From: Enterobacteriaceae endosymbiont of Donacia crassipes
GTDB lineage: Bacteria; Pseudomonadota; Gammaproteobacteria; Enterobacterales; Enterobacteriaceae
Assembly: GCF_012569785.1 (NCBI RefSeq)
Contig: NZ_CP046202.1
Span: 29,747-93,746 of the forward strand
Direction of reading: 5' to 3'
Length of the DNA stretch: 64,000 nucleotides
This document shows, one piece after another, positions 49,457 through 59,387 of this stretch. A program made the translations under genes and the position numbers. The first letter of the stretch is position 1, and every line of letters begins with the position of its first letter. Below the pieces are notes generated by a model that saw only the letters and a program-made list of their open reading frames with translations, had not been told where the DNA came from and searched no databases.

Positions 49457-50412
49457 ATGAAAAAATTTGCTGCTATTTTTCCTGGGCAAGGAACTCAATT
49501 CATTGGTATGTTATCTGATTTATATAAAAAATTTAAAGTTATAAAAGAAACTTTTTATTTAGCTTCAGAAATATTAGGATATGATTTATGGTATCTAACA
49601 CAAAAAGGTCCATTAAAAAAATTAAATAAAACATATTATACTCAACCTGCTATCTTAACATCATCTATAGCAATATATAATTTATGGTTATATAAATATA
49701 ATATTAAGCCTAATATAGTTATAGGATATAGTTTAGGAGAATATACTGCTATGGTCTGTAGTGGTATTATTAGTTTTTCTGATGCTATTAAAATAGTAAC
49801 ATTCAGAGGTAAATTAATGCATGAAATATCGTGTAATTTAAATGATTTTTATATTACTGGATATTATATGCAAACAATTATTGGATTAAAAAAAAAATAA
49901 TTAAAAAAATTTGTAAAAAAATTAATAAATATAATTATATTATTTCAATATCTAGTTATAATTCATATGATAATATCACTGTTAGTGGAAATAAATTAGC
50001 ATTAGTTAAAGCTACAAAAATATTTAAATCTTTAGGAGCATATATAATACCTATAAATATTAATGTACCTTCTCATTGTTTATTAATGAAACCTATAGCT
50101 TTAAAATTTAAAAAATTTTTAGAAAAAATTATAATTAATAAATCAAAAATTAAATTTATTAATAATATAAATTATAATTATGTAACTTCATCTAAAGATA
50201 TTAAAAATGTTTTAATTAAACAATTATATTCTCCTATTAATTGGGTTGAATGTATTAAATTTATAGAAAAACAAAATATATTAAATATAATAGAATTTAC
50301 TCCTAAAATTTTGCTTAAAAAAATATCACAACAAATTGTAAATAATTTACACATAAATTCCATATATAATGTAGAAACATTTTTTTCAACATTAAAAAAA
50401 TATAAAATTTAA
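49457..50412 (+). pseudogene. fabD: malonyl-CoA-ACP transacylase FabD, split by one frameshift in an A10 run
   Basis: FabD loads malonyl onto ACP for every fatty-acid elongation. Codons from the ATG at 49457 give 147 residues (FPGQGTQ, nucleophile elbow GYSLGEY with Ser92, RGKLM) and then meet TAA at 49898-49900, directly after ten A (49888-49897). In the next frame the homology continues without any stop to 50412: ISSYNSYDNITVSGNK, the catalytic His in VPSHCLLMKP, and IKQLYSPINWVECIKFI. One extra A (or two fewer) would restore a protein of about 318 residues (309 in E. coli). Other oddities: GHSLG is GYSLG, and GTGAM is ITGYYM. It could be a pseudogene, a gene rescued by slippage, or a sequencing error. 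Confidence 0.85.
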
Positions 50413-50422
50413 AACAAAAAAT

Positions 50423-51178
50423 ATGTTATTTAAAAATTTTACATTAAAAAATAAAATAGCTTTAGTAACAGGAGCTAATAAAGGAATAGGATATAGTATT
50501 ACTAATACATTAGCTATACATGGAGCTTATGTAATAGGTACATCTACAACTATTACAGGAGTGAAAAAAATCAATAGTTATTTAGGAAATAATGGTATGG
50601 GTTTAATTCTTGATTTAAAAAATAAATCACCTTATATTATAAGTAATTTAATTAGATATATTTTTAAAAAATTTAAAAGTATAGATATACTTATTAATAA
50701 TGCTGGAATTTTATCTAATGAATTAGTCATAAAAATGAAAGATTATCAATGGGATAATGTTTTACAAATTAATTTAACTTCTGTTTTTAGAATTTGTAAA
50801 GAAGTTATTTATTATATGATTAAAAAATCATTTGGTAGAATAATTACAATTGGTTCTATTATAGGTACTACAGGTAATATAGGCCAAGCAAATTATGCAG
50901 CATCTAAATCAGGTATTATAGGATTTAGTAGATCTTTAGCCAAAGAAGTAGCTTCTAAAAATATTACTGTTAATGTAATATCTCCTGGTTATATTAAAAC
51001 AGATATGACATCAAATCTTAAAAAAAAAGACTATGATAATATCATAGCAAAAATTCCATCTAAACGTTTTGGTGATCCTCAAGAAATAGCTGATGCTGTA
51101 ATTTTTTTAGTTTCTGAAAAATCATCTTATATAACAGGGGAAATACTTAATATTAATGGTGGTTTATATATGGGATAA
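50423..51178 (+). CDS. fabG: 3-oxoacyl-[acyl-carrier-protein] reductase FabG
   Basis: NADPH-dependent first reduction of fatty-acid elongation. It has 251 residues against 244 in E. coli. SDR motifs: VTGANKGIGYSI, NNAGILSNEL, the catalytic Ser in TIGSIIGTTGN, YAASKSGIIGFS (Tyr and Lys) and INGGLYMG at the end. It begins 10 bases after the fabD second half and is intact. NADPH could come from PntAB. Confidence 0.96.
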   Translation: MLFKNFTLKNKIALVTGANKGIGYSITNTLAIHGAYVIGTSTTITGVKKINSYLGNNGMGLILDLKNKSPYIISNLIRYIFKKFKSIDILINNAGILSNELVIKMKDYQWDNVLQINLTSVFRICKEVIYYMIKKSFGRIITIGSIIGTTGNIGQANYAASKSGIIGFSRSLAKEVASKNITVNVISPGYIKTDMTSNLKKKDYDNIIAKIPSKRFGDPQEIADAVIFLVSEKSSYITGEILNINGGLYMG

Positions 51179-51230
51179 TTTATTTTTAAAAAAATTATTC
51201 TAAAATTTTTTATAGGAAAATATAACAAGT

Positions 51231-51470
51231 ATGAGTAATTCTATTACTAGACGTGTGAAAAAAATTATTATTAACAAATTAGGAATAACAAAACAAAATA
51301 TTACTAAATCTTCTGCTTTTAAAGAAGATTTAGGTGCTGATTCTCTTGATACTATTGAAATTATTATGGCTTTAGAAGAAGAATTTAATATTGAAATATT
51401 AGATGAAGATGCAGAAAAAATTACTAATATTGAAAAAGCTGTAAATTATATTCACAATTTTAAAAAATAA
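51231..51470 (+). CDS. acpP: acyl carrier protein
   Basis: Carries growing acyl chains on a phosphopantetheine arm. It has 79 residues against 78 in E. coli. The attachment Ser38 lies in GADSLDTIEIIMALEEEFNIEI, nearly identical to E. coli. Also the donor for LipB. ATAGGAAAA precedes the start. A 13-bp hairpin follows the stop codon and may set the abundance of the acpP message. Confidence 0.97.
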   Translation: MSNSITRRVKKIIINKLGITKQNITKSSAFKEDLGADSLDTIEIIMALEEEFNIEILDEDAEKITNIEKAVNYIHNFKK

Positions 51471-51489
51471 AATTTTTAAAAAACTTATA

Positions 51490-51522
51490 GGAATAGAATA
51501 ATATTCTACATTATTCTATTCC
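51490..51522 (+). terminator. acpP 3' hairpin
   Basis: GGAATAGAATAAT (51490-51502) pairs perfectly with ATTATTCTATTCC (51510-51522) around a 7-base loop, 19 bases after the acpP stop and 45 before fabF. No T run follows, so partial termination or RNA 3'-end protection is more likely than a full terminator. Confidence 0.5.
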
Positions 51523-51567
51523 ATATATGAACAATTATATTATAAATATAATATATAGAAAAATATA

Positions 51568-52809
51568 ATGTTAAAACGTAGAAGAGTAGTTATTACTGGT
51601 ATTGGTATGATTACCCCAATAGGGAATAAAATAAAATCTAATTGGTTTAATCTTATTAATGGTAATAGTGGTATTGATTTAATCAATACTTTTAATACTA
51701 GTAAATATAAAACTAAAATTGCAGGATTAATAAAAAATTTTAAATATAAAAATAATATTTTAAATAAAAAAAAAAATATTGATTTATTTATTCAATATGG
51801 TCTAATAGCATGTCAAGAAGCTATTAAAAATTCTGGTCTAATATTTAACAAATATAATAATCCTAGATTTGGAGTATTAATAGGTTCTGGATTAGGTGGT
51901 ATTAATTTAATAGAAAAAAATCACTATATTTTGAATAAAAAGGGTCCTAATAAAATTACACCATTTTTTTTAACATCCACTATCATGAGTATGATTACAG
52001 GAAATATTGCTATAGATTATAAATTAACAGGACCTAGTTTATCTATTAATACTGCTTGTAGTTCTGGAATCCATAATATTGGAATTGCTTTTAAGATTAT
52101 TGCTTATAATGATGCTGATATAATGATAACAGGAGCTACAGAAAAATCTGTAACTCCTTTAAGTTTAGCTGGTTTTTGTGCAATGAAAGCATTATCTAAA
52201 AGAAATAATGAACCTAAAAAAGCAAGTAGACCTTGGGATAAAGATAGAGATGGGTTTGTTATTGGAGATGGAGCAGGTATTCTAATCTTAGAAGAATATA
52301 ATCATGCAAAAAAAAGAAATGCAAATATTCTTGCTGAATTAGTTGGTTTCGGGATGAGTAATGATGCATATCATATAACTTCACCACCAATAAATGGTGA
52401 AGGAGCACAATTAGCAATGTTAAATGCATTAAAAGATGCTAAACTTAATCCAGAAAACATAAAATATATAAATGCACATAGTACATCAACAATTTTAGGT
52501 GATATTGCAGAAGTAAATGCTATTAAAAAAATATTTAAAAATAACTATAATAAGTTATTTGTAAGTTCTACAAAATCAATTACTGGTCATTTATTGGGTG
52601 CTGCTGGAGCAATAGAATCTATTTATTCTATTTTGTCTTTAAAAAATCAAATTGTTCCAGCAACAATTAATTTAGATAATCCTGATAAAAATTTAGATTT
52701 AGATTTTATTCCAAACATATCTCGTGATGTATATAATATGAAATATGTATTATGTAATTCTTTTGGATTTGGAGGTACTAATGGATCATTAGTATTTAAA
52801 AAAATATAA
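51568..52809 (+). CDS. fabF: 3-oxoacyl-[acyl-carrier-protein] synthase II FabF
   Basis: Elongating condensing enzyme. It has 413 residues, the same as E. coli. Catalytic triad: Cys in [10 protein letters not shown], His in NAHSTST and His in [32 protein letters not shown] opens the protein and [14 protein letters not shown] closes it. As fabH is missing from the locus, chain initiation must use another route. pabC and mltG, which follow fabF in E. coli, are gone; tmk comes next. Confidence 0.97.
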   Translation: MLKRRRVVITGIGMITPIGNKIKSNWFNLINGNSGIDLINTFNTSKYKTKIAGLIKNFKYKNNILNKKKNIDLFIQYGLIACQEAIKNSGLIFNKYNNPRFGVLIGSGLGGINLIEKNHYILNKKGPNKITPFFLTSTIMSMITGNIAIDYKLTGPSLSINTACSSGIHNIGIAFKIIAYNDADIMITGATEKSVTPLSLAGFCAMKALSKRNNEPKKASRPWDKDRDGFVIGDGAGILILEEYNHAKKRNANILAELVGFGMSNDAYHITSPPINGEGAQLAMLNALKDAKLNPENIKYINAHSTSTILGDIAEVNAIKKIFKNNYNKLFVSSTKSITGHLLGAAGAIESIYSILSLKNQIVPATINLDNPDKNLDLDFIPNISRDVYNMKYVLCNSFGFGGTNGSLVFKKI

Positions 52810-52900
52810 TTTATTAAAATTAATGTTAATAAATTAACAATAAAAATTATTTTTAATACTACACATTATACATTTATTAATAAATATTAAAATATAAAAA

Positions 52901-53521
52901 ATGAAATATACAAAATTTATTGTAGTAGAAGGAATTGATGGATCTGGAAAATCTACAATATGTAATTATATAACTAAATTACTTAATAATTTACATATTT
53001 ATAATATAATTAAAGTACATGAACCAGGTAGTACGCCTATTGCAGAAAAGTTAAGAAATATTATTAAATTTGCTAAAGGAGAAATTTTTTCTTATAAAAC
53101 AGAATTATTATTAATATATGCCGCAAGATTACAATTATTAGATAATATTATTAGACCTAATATAAATAAAAATTGGATATTATCAGATAGATATGATTTA
53201 TCTACATATGCTTATCAAATTGGAGGAAGATGTATAAACAAGAATAATATAATATTTTTACAAAAATTTATTAAAAATAATATAAAACCAGATATAATTA
53301 TCTATTTAGATGTAAATCCAGTAATTGCTTTACAAAGGATAAAACCTGTTTTGAAAGATAGAATTGAAAAAGAATCTATAAATTTTTTTTCTAAAGTAAG
53401 ATGTTTTTATATAAAAATGGTAAAAAAAAATAAAACAATTAAAATTGTTGATGCTAATAAAAATTTAAAAAATGTTAAATTTTCAGTTAAAAATATTATT
53501 AATAAATTACTTAATGTATAA
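52901..53521 (+). CDS. tmk: thymidylate kinase
   Basis: Phosphorylates dTMP to dTDP. It has 206 residues against 213 in E. coli. P-loop GIDGSGKST at 11-19, EPGSTPIAEKLR, the DR(Y/H) motif in LSDRYDLSTYAYQ, and IYLDVNPVIALQRI. It precedes holB by 12 bases, as in E. coli. Confidence 0.95.
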   Translation: MKYTKFIVVEGIDGSGKSTICNYITKLLNNLHIYNIIKVHEPGSTPIAEKLRNIIKFAKGEIFSYKTELLLIYAARLQLLDNIIRPNINKNWILSDRYDLSTYAYQIGGRCINKNNIIFLQKFIKNNIKPDIIIYLDVNPVIALQRIKPVLKDRIEKESINFFSKVRCFYIKMVKKNKTIKIVDANKNLKNVKFSVKNIINKLLNV

Positions 53522-53533
53522 TATTATAATATT

Positions 53534-54544
53534 ATGAAAAAAAATTTTATATTATCAAAGTATCCTTGGTTAAATAATTATTATAATAAAATTATTTATC
53601 AATTTCAAAATAAAAAAAATTATACAGCTTATATTTTTTGTTCTTTAAATGGATTAGGTATAACTTTTTTAATTTATGAAATAATTAAATGGATTTTTTG
53701 TATTAATAAACAAAAAATATATAGTTGTTCTATATGTAATAATTGTATTTTAGTACAAAAAAATATACATCCCGATTTATATATTATTAAAAATAACATA
53801 AAACAAGTTTCTATTGGAGTAGATTGTATTAGAAATTTAATAAATAAAATTTCTAAAACATCTTATAGAGATGTTGGTAAAATTGTATGGTTTCCATATT
53901 TAAAACAATTAAATGATTTTTCTAGTAATGCTCTTTTAAAAATTTTAGAAGAACCACCTAAAAATACTTATTTTTTTTTGCAATGTAATAATAAAAATGA
54001 ACTATTACCTACTATATATAGTAGGTGTCAGTTTTGGAATATTTTTCCACCAAATGAAGAGATAGGTATTTCATGGTTAAAAAAAAATCTACAAAATAAT
54101 CAAATCTTAAAAAAACAATCTATAAAAAGTGCATTACGTATATGTAACTATGCACCAATTAATGCATTGTATTTATTAAATAATAATATATGGAAAAATA
54201 GAAATATTTTTTATAATATTTTAATATCTGCATTCGAAACAGATGTTATGAATTTATTATCTATCTTAAATAATAAAAATATTTTATTTTATTTAGATTG
54301 GATTTATCTAATTTTATTAGATGTAATTAAATTACATTTACAAATAAATTTAAAATTTTTTTATAATTTAGATCAAATTTCTATTATCTATAAAATATTT
54401 AATTTAATTATTATGGATAAAATAAAATTAATGATAAAAAAAATATTATTTTATAAAAAAATATTAATAAAAATTAATACAATAAATTATAAATTAATAA
54501 TAATTAATTTATTACTATCTTTAGAAGAAATATATAAATCTTAG
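53534..54544 (+). CDS. holB: DNA polymerase III delta-prime subunit
   Basis: Stator of the clamp loader. It has 336 residues against 334 in E. coli. The zinc module CSICNNCILVQKNIHPDL and the clamp-loader signature LKILEEPPKNTYFFLQC...LLPTIYSRCQ are present. The P-loop position (NGLGITFLI) is degenerate, which is normal for delta-prime, as it does not bind ATP. The C-terminal third is poorly conserved and very K/I/N-rich. The stop codon sits in a small hairpin; tatD (ycfH), next in E. coli, is absent. Confidence 0.92.
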   Translation: MKKNFILSKYPWLNNYYNKIIYQFQNKKNYTAYIFCSLNGLGITFLIYEIIKWIFCINKQKIYSCSICNNCILVQKNIHPDLYIIKNNIKQVSIGVDCIRNLINKISKTSYRDVGKIVWFPYLKQLNDFSSNALLKILEEPPKNTYFFLQCNNKNELLPTIYSRCQFWNIFPPNEEIGISWLKKNLQNNQILKKQSIKSALRICNYAPINALYLLNNNIWKNRNIFYNILISAFETDVMNLLSILNNKNILFYLDWIYLILLDVIKLHLQINLKFFYNLDQISIIYKIFNLIIMDKIKLMIKKILFYKKILIKINTINYKLIIINLLLSLEEIYKS

Positions 54545-54560
54545 TTATTTTTATAACTAA
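54541..54560 (+). terminator. hairpin at the end of holB
   Basis: TTAGTTAT and ATAACTAA pair across a TTTT loop; the holB TAG stop (54542-54544) is inside the left arm. AATTTTAAAATAT follows. It may separate the rpmF-holB transcription unit from ptsG. Confidence 0.4.
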
Positions 54561-54594
54561 AATTTTAAAATATAAATAAAATTTAGGATATTAT

Positions 54595-56052
54595 ATGTTT
54601 AATAATACATTTGCTAATATGCAAAAAATAGGTAAATCTTTAATGTTACCAGTATCAGTTTTACCCATAGCTGGTATATTATTAGGTATTGGATCAGCTA
54701 ATTTCCATTGGTTACCTAATATTATTTCTAATATTATGGAAAAAACTGGTGGTTCTGTATTTGCTAATATTCCACTAATATTTTCTATTGGAGTAGCATT
54801 AGGATTTACTCAAAATAATGGTATATCTGCTTTAGCTTCTGTTGTTTCTTATGGTATTTTAACAAAAACAGTTGAAGTAGTAATTCCTATATTATTACAT
54901 AATCATGTTACACATGATATAATAATACAAAAACATCTTACAGATACTGGTATTATAGGTGGTATTATTTCAGGTTCTATTTCTGCTTATATGTTTAATC
55001 GTTTTAATAATATTCAATTAGTAGAATATCTTGGTTTTTTTTCTGGTAAACGTTTTGTACCTATTATTTCAGGAATAACATCTATTTTTATTGGTCTATT
55101 ATTATCTTTAATATGGATACCTATTCAAAAAATAATACAATTATTTTCATATTGGGCAATTTATCAAAATCCAATATTTGCATTTGGTATATACGGAATT
55201 ATAGAAAGAACATTATTACCCTTTGGGTTGCATCATATTTGGAATGTTCCATTTCAAATGGAAATAGGTTCATTTTTTAGTAAAGTTACAAAACAAATAT
55301 ATCATGGTGATATTGCTAGATATATAGCAGGAGATCCACTTGCAGGAAAACTAGCAGGAGGATTTTTATTCAAAATGTATGGATTACCAGGAGCAGCTAT
55401 TGCTATATGGCATGCATCAAAAAAAAAAAATAAAAGTAAAATTGGTAGTTTAATGTTATCTGCTGCATTAACATCTTTCCTTACAGGAATTACTGAACCT
55501 ATAGAGTTTTCTTTTATGTATGTAGCACCATTATTATATATAATTCATATTATTTTATCTGGATTATCTTTTCCAATTTGTATTATGTTAGGAATGAGAA
55601 ATGGAACTAGTTTTTCTCATGGATTAATTGATTTTATTATTTTAAGTGGTAATGGTTCTAAAATATGGTTATTTCCTATAATAGGGATTATATATGCTAT
55701 TATTTATTACAGTATATTTAAAATATTAATTATTAAATTAAACTTACAAACACCAGGACGTGAAAAAATAGAAAATAATATATATAATAAAAATTATATA
55801 TCTTCAAATTATGGAAAAAAATTAGTAATAGCTTTTGGAGGGAAAAAAAATATTACTAATTTAGATGCATGTATTACTAGATTACGTATAAGTGTTGTAG
55901 ATATAAAAAAAGTTAATAGAAGAGAATTAAAATTATTAGGAGCTTCAGCTGTTATTATTTCCGGTAACGGAGTACAAGCTGTTTTTGGAACTAAATCTGA
56001 TAATTTAAAAACAGAAATGGATAATTTTATAAAAAAAACTTATGATAAATAG
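54595..56052 (+). CDS. ptsG: glucose-specific PTS enzyme IICB
   Basis: Imports and phosphorylates glucose using phosphate relayed from EI, HPr and IIA-Glc (not in this window). It has 485 residues against 477 in E. coli. The IIC membrane domain (about 1-390) retains FAIGVALG-like [22 protein letters not shown] and [11 protein letters not shown]; the IIB domain has the phosphorylated Cys in [12 protein letters not shown] near residue 430. A run of 12 A near 55420 lies in frame in the cytosolic loop (SKKKNKSK) and may be prone to slippage. AGGATATT precedes the start. Confidence 0.97.
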   Translation: MFNNTFANMQKIGKSLMLPVSVLPIAGILLGIGSANFHWLPNIISNIMEKTGGSVFANIPLIFSIGVALGFTQNNGISALASVVSYGILTKTVEVVIPILLHNHVTHDIIIQKHLTDTGIIGGIISGSISAYMFNRFNNIQLVEYLGFFSGKRFVPIISGITSIFIGLLLSLIWIPIQKIIQLFSYWAIYQNPIFAFGIYGIIERTLLPFGLHHIWNVPFQMEIGSFFSKVTKQIYHGDIARYIAGDPLAGKLAGGFLFKMYGLPGAAIAIWHASKKKNKSKIGSLMLSAALTSFLTGITEPIEFSFMYVAPLLYIIHIILSGLSFPICIMLGMRNGTSFSHGLIDFIILSGNGSKIWLFPIIGIIYAIIYYSIFKILIIKLNLQTPGREKIENNIYNKNYISSNYGKKLVIAFGGKKNITNLDACITRLRISVVDIKKVNRRELKLLGASAVIISGNGVQAVFGTKSDNLKTEMDNFIKKTYDK

Positions 56053-56076
56053 AATTAAAATTACTTATATATAATT

Positions 56077-56427
56077 ATGAATAATAAAGAAAATATATTT
56101 CAAAAAATTTTATCTAAAAAAATAAATGTTAATATTATTTATCAAGATAAATTAGTTACAGCTTTTGATGATATAAAACCTCAAAGTCCAATACATATTT
56201 TAATTATACCTAATACTTTTATAAGTACACTTAATAATATTAATAAAAATCACGAATTACTTTTAGGTAGAATGGTATTAGTTGCTTCTAAACTAGCTAA
56301 AAAAAAATATATTAATAATAGTGGTTATAGAATTGTAATTAATTGTAATGATCATGGATGTCAAACAATATTTTATTTACATATGCATTTGTTAGGAGGC
56401 AGACAAGGTACAAAAAATTTTTTTTAA
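56077..56427 (+). CDS. hinT: HIT-family purine nucleoside phosphoramidase HinT
   Basis: Hydrolyses AMP-lysine-type phosphoramidates; in E. coli also acts on aminoacyl adenylates. It has 116 residues against 119. The histidine triad normally reads HxHxH; here it is Tyr100-Leu-His102-Met-His104, so the first His is Tyr while the nucleophilic middle His remains. DIKPQSPIHILIIPN is conserved. The C-terminus is shorter and divergent. It follows ptsG as in E. coli, where fhuE lies between. Confidence 0.92.
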   Translation: MNNKENIFQKILSKKINVNIIYQDKLVTAFDDIKPQSPIHILIIPNTFISTLNNINKNHELLLGRMVLVASKLAKKKYINNSGYRIVINCNDHGCQTIFYLHMHLLGGRQGTKNFF

Positions 56428-56454
56428 ATTTATTAATTAATTATAAATTAATAA

Positions 56455-56490
56455 TTGCTATGTATTTAAAATAATTAAATAACATAGCAA
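56455..56490. terminator. bidirectional terminator between hinT and gapA
   Basis: TTGCTATGT (56455-56463) pairs with ACATAGCAA (56482-56490); after a one-base bulge the stem continues with ATTTAA/TTAAAT to a 5-base loop, about 15 bp in all. AATTTTTAATTTTA follows on the plus strand. It lies between the convergent hinT and gapA stops and is the best terminator-like structure in the window. Confidence 0.65.
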
Positions 56491-56501
56491 AATTTTTAAT
56501 T

Positions 56502-57500
56502 TTAATTAAAAATATGTAATATTAAATCTAGTATTTTATTAGAATATCCTGTTTCATTATCATACCAAGCAATTAATTTAAAAAAATTATTACTAATAGA
56601 AATACTTGCCTTTTTATCAAAAATAGATGTTAAAATTGATCCATTAAAATCACTTGATACAACATGATCTTCTGTATAACCAATAATATTTTTCATATAA
56701 TTATTAGAAGCAAATTTAATTACTTTACAAATATCTGATAATGTAGTTTTTTTTACAATCTTAACAGTAAAATCAACTACAGAAACATTTGGAATTGGAA
56801 CTCTTAATGATATACCAGTTAATTTATTATATAATTCTGGTAAAACAATTCCTACTGCTTTTGCAGCCCCAGTAGTTGAAGGAATAATATTTTGATATGC
56901 ACCTCTACCTCCTCTCCAATCTCTAATAGAAACTCCATCTACAGTTTTTTGAGTTGAAGTTACTGCATGTATGGTAGTCATAAGACCATTTTCAATAATA
57001 TAGTTATCATTAATAACTTTTGCTAATGGTGCTAGACAATTAGTAGTACAGGAAGCATTAGAAATAATATTTTCACCATTATAATTTTGAAAATTTACTC
57101 CTTTTACATACATAGGTATAGTATTATCTTTAGGTGGGGCTGTAATAATAACTTTTTTAGCTCCAGCATAAATATGTTTTTCTGCTAATTTTTTTGTTAA
57201 AAAAATACCAGTAGATTCAATTACAACATCAATTTTTAAGTCATTCCATTTTAATTTACTAGGATTTGATTCAGAGAAAATATGTATAACATTATTATTA
57301 ATAATTAAATTATTATTATTAATTTTAATTTCGTTATTAAATATACCATGAGTAGAATCATATTTCATCATATATGCAATATAATTTATTTCTAATAAAT
57401 CATTAATAGCTATAATTTTAATTTTAGTATTTTTTTGAGCAGCTCGAAAAAAAATACGTCCTATTCTACCAAATCCATTAATAGCAACTCTAATAGACAT
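56502..57500 (-). CDS. gapA: glyceraldehyde-3-phosphate dehydrogenase A
   Basis: NAD-dependent oxidation of glyceraldehyde-3-phosphate in glycolysis. It has 332 residues against 331 in E. coli. Rossmann start [15 protein letters not shown], catalytic Cys in [50 protein letters not shown] and [10 protein letters not shown] strong AGGAG precedes the ATG, fitting high expression. Nearest upstream gene is sppA, as in the general E. coli region (gapA, sppA and xthA are close). Confidence 0.97.
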   Translation of the reverse strand: MSIRVAINGFGRIGRIFFRAAQKNTKIKIIAINDLLEINYIAYMMKYDSTHGIFNNEIKINNNNLIINNNVIHIFSESNPSKLKWNDLKIDVVIESTGIFLTKKLAEKHIYAGAKKVIITAPPKDNTIPMYVKGVNFQNYNGENIISNASCTTNCLAPLAKVINDNYIIENGLMTTIHAVTSTQKTVDGVSIRDWRGGRGAYQNIIPSTTGAAKAVGIVLPELYNKLTGISLRVPIPNVSVVDFTVKIVKKTTLSDICKVIKFASNNYMKNIIGYTEDHVVSSDFNGSILTSIFDKKASISISNNFFKLIAWYDNETGYSNKILDLILHIFN

Positions 57501-57566
57501 TAAAATCTCCTAAATCTAATTGTTAAAATATAAAAATTATATATAAAATTATTTATATTTTATTTA

Positions 57567-59357
57567 TTAAATAAATAAAGCATATATTTTTTGATAATAA
57601 AAAAAATTTATATTATTTATGGAAAATAAATCATTAATAATATTATATGTAATATAACTATTTATTTTAAAAAAAAGATCTGATAAATTTAAAATATTTG
57701 TATTTTCCCATTGTAATTGAATTTTTTTAATTTTTGTTAATTCAGAAATTTTTAATTTTGCATAATCAAAATCACCTAAATCATCAATTAAACCGTATTT
57801 AATGGCATCTTTACCTAAAAAAATCATACCATTAGCTATTTTTTTTACATTTTCAATAGGAAGATGTCTTTCTTTAGAAACTACATTAATAAATTTATCA
57901 TAACCATTTTGTATAGTTAACTCTATTATTTTTTTTTCTATTATAGACATTTTTTCACTTATAGGAAAATGAAATCTATCTGATAAATTTACACCATCTT
58001 GTTGTATACCAAATTTATTTAGTAAATCACTAAAATTATATATAATACTAAATATTCCAATTGATCCAGTTAAACTAGAAGAATCAGCAATTATAAAATC
58101 TGCTGCAGTAGAAATCCAATATGCTCCTGATGCTGCTACTTTACCCATTAAAACAACTATAGGTTTGTGAACTTTTTTTAATAAAATTAATTCATCATAA
58201 ATAGCTTGTGCTGCTTGTATATCTCCACCTGGACTATTAATCCTTAATATTAAACCTTTAATATGAGAATCTTGATATACTTTGTGTATTGCTTTTATAA
58301 TAATATCACTATTATTTTTACCATACATCATTATTCCATTTATTGTTATAACAGAAATATTATTTTGATGATGTTTAACTATATTAGTCTTATCTATCTT
58401 AGATTTTATATAATCATTAATATTAATTTTATTATATGTTTTTTTATTATTAATAGAACCAAAAACTTTTATCATTTCTTCTTCAAATTCAGTATTATTA
58501 GAAATTTTATCTACTAATTTATTATTTAAAGCAAATAATGCTAAATCTCCATGAGATTTTTCAAGAGAAATTAAAAAATCTGAATTTGTAGGAAAAATTT
58601 CTCTAAAAGTTAATTTTCTATTTGTAACTATAGTTGTTACATAATCATGCCAAATATTATTAATTAATTTATTTAAAAAAATTTTATTATTATCAGACAT
58701 ATTATTTCTTAATATAGGTTCAACTGCAGATTTATATTCTCCTATTCTAAATATATAAGTATTTATTTTTAATTTTTGTAAAAAATCTCTTATAAAAAAT
58801 TGTTTAAAACTAAAACCGTATAATTTAACATAACCATATGGTGATAAAAAAATTTTATTAGCAAAACTAGCTAAGTAATATTGATTTTGATCATATGAAT
58901 CTGAAATTGCATATATTTTTTTTCCTGTTAATTTAAAATCATTTAAATATTTTCCTATATAACGTAATGTTGGTAAATCATGAATATTCAAATTATGTAA
59001 TTTTAATATAATTCCACTTACATTTTTATCTTGTTTTGCAAAATTTATTGCTTGAATTATATTTAATATAGAATTATTATCTTTTTTTATAAATTTATTA
59101 AATAATTCTAATTTTTGATCATTTTGATAAAAAGAATCATCAGTTAAATTTTTATTAAAATCAATTTCCAAAACTTGATTCTTTTTTTTTAACATTTTAT
59201 TGTTAATATTTTGTTGATGATGAATGTTATATATATAACAACATAGTAAAGATATTAATAATATAAAAATTATATTTATTATTAATATTCTAGTAAAATT
59301 AATTAATGACCATAGGTAATAAAAAAAAGATTTCACTAAATTAAATAATTTAATCAT
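57567..59357 (-). CDS. sppA: signal peptide peptidase SppA (protease IV)
   Basis: Inner-membrane serine/lysine protease that degrades cleaved signal peptides. It has 596 residues against 618 in E. coli. One N-terminal membrane segment (about residues 22-43: RILIINIIFILLISLLCCY). General-base Lys in FRIGEYKSAVEPILR, nucleophile Ser in GKVAASGAYWISTAAD. Two tandem SppA repeats as in the 67K form. 66 bases before gapA. A peptidase that is dispensable in E. coli, so its survival is notable. Confidence 0.93.
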   Translation of the reverse strand: MIKLFNLVKSFFYYLWSLINFTRILIINIIFILLISLLCCYIYNIHHQQNINNKMLKKKNQVLEIDFNKNLTDDSFYQNDQKLELFNKFIKKDNNSILNIIQAINFAKQDKNVSGIILKLHNLNIHDLPTLRYIGKYLNDFKLTGKKIYAISDSYDQNQYYLASFANKIFLSPYGYVKLYGFSFKQFFIRDFLQKLKINTYIFRIGEYKSAVEPILRNNMSDNNKIFLNKLINNIWHDYVTTIVTNRKLTFREIFPTNSDFLISLEKSHGDLALFALNNKLVDKISNNTEFEEEMIKVFGSINNKKTYNKININDYIKSKIDKTNIVKHHQNNISVITINGIMMYGKNNSDIIIKAIHKVYQDSHIKGLILRINSPGGDIQAAQAIYDELILLKKVHKPIVVLMGKVAASGAYWISTAADFIIADSSSLTGSIGIFSIIYNFSDLLNKFGIQQDGVNLSDRFHFPISEKMSIIEKKIIELTIQNGYDKFINVVSKERHLPIENVKKIANGMIFLGKDAIKYGLIDDLGDFDYAKLKISELTKIKKIQLQWENTNILNLSDLFFKINSYITYNIINDLFSINNINFFYYQKIYALFI

Positions 59358-59387
59358 TTGTCACCTAATTTTTTAAAATAAAATTTA

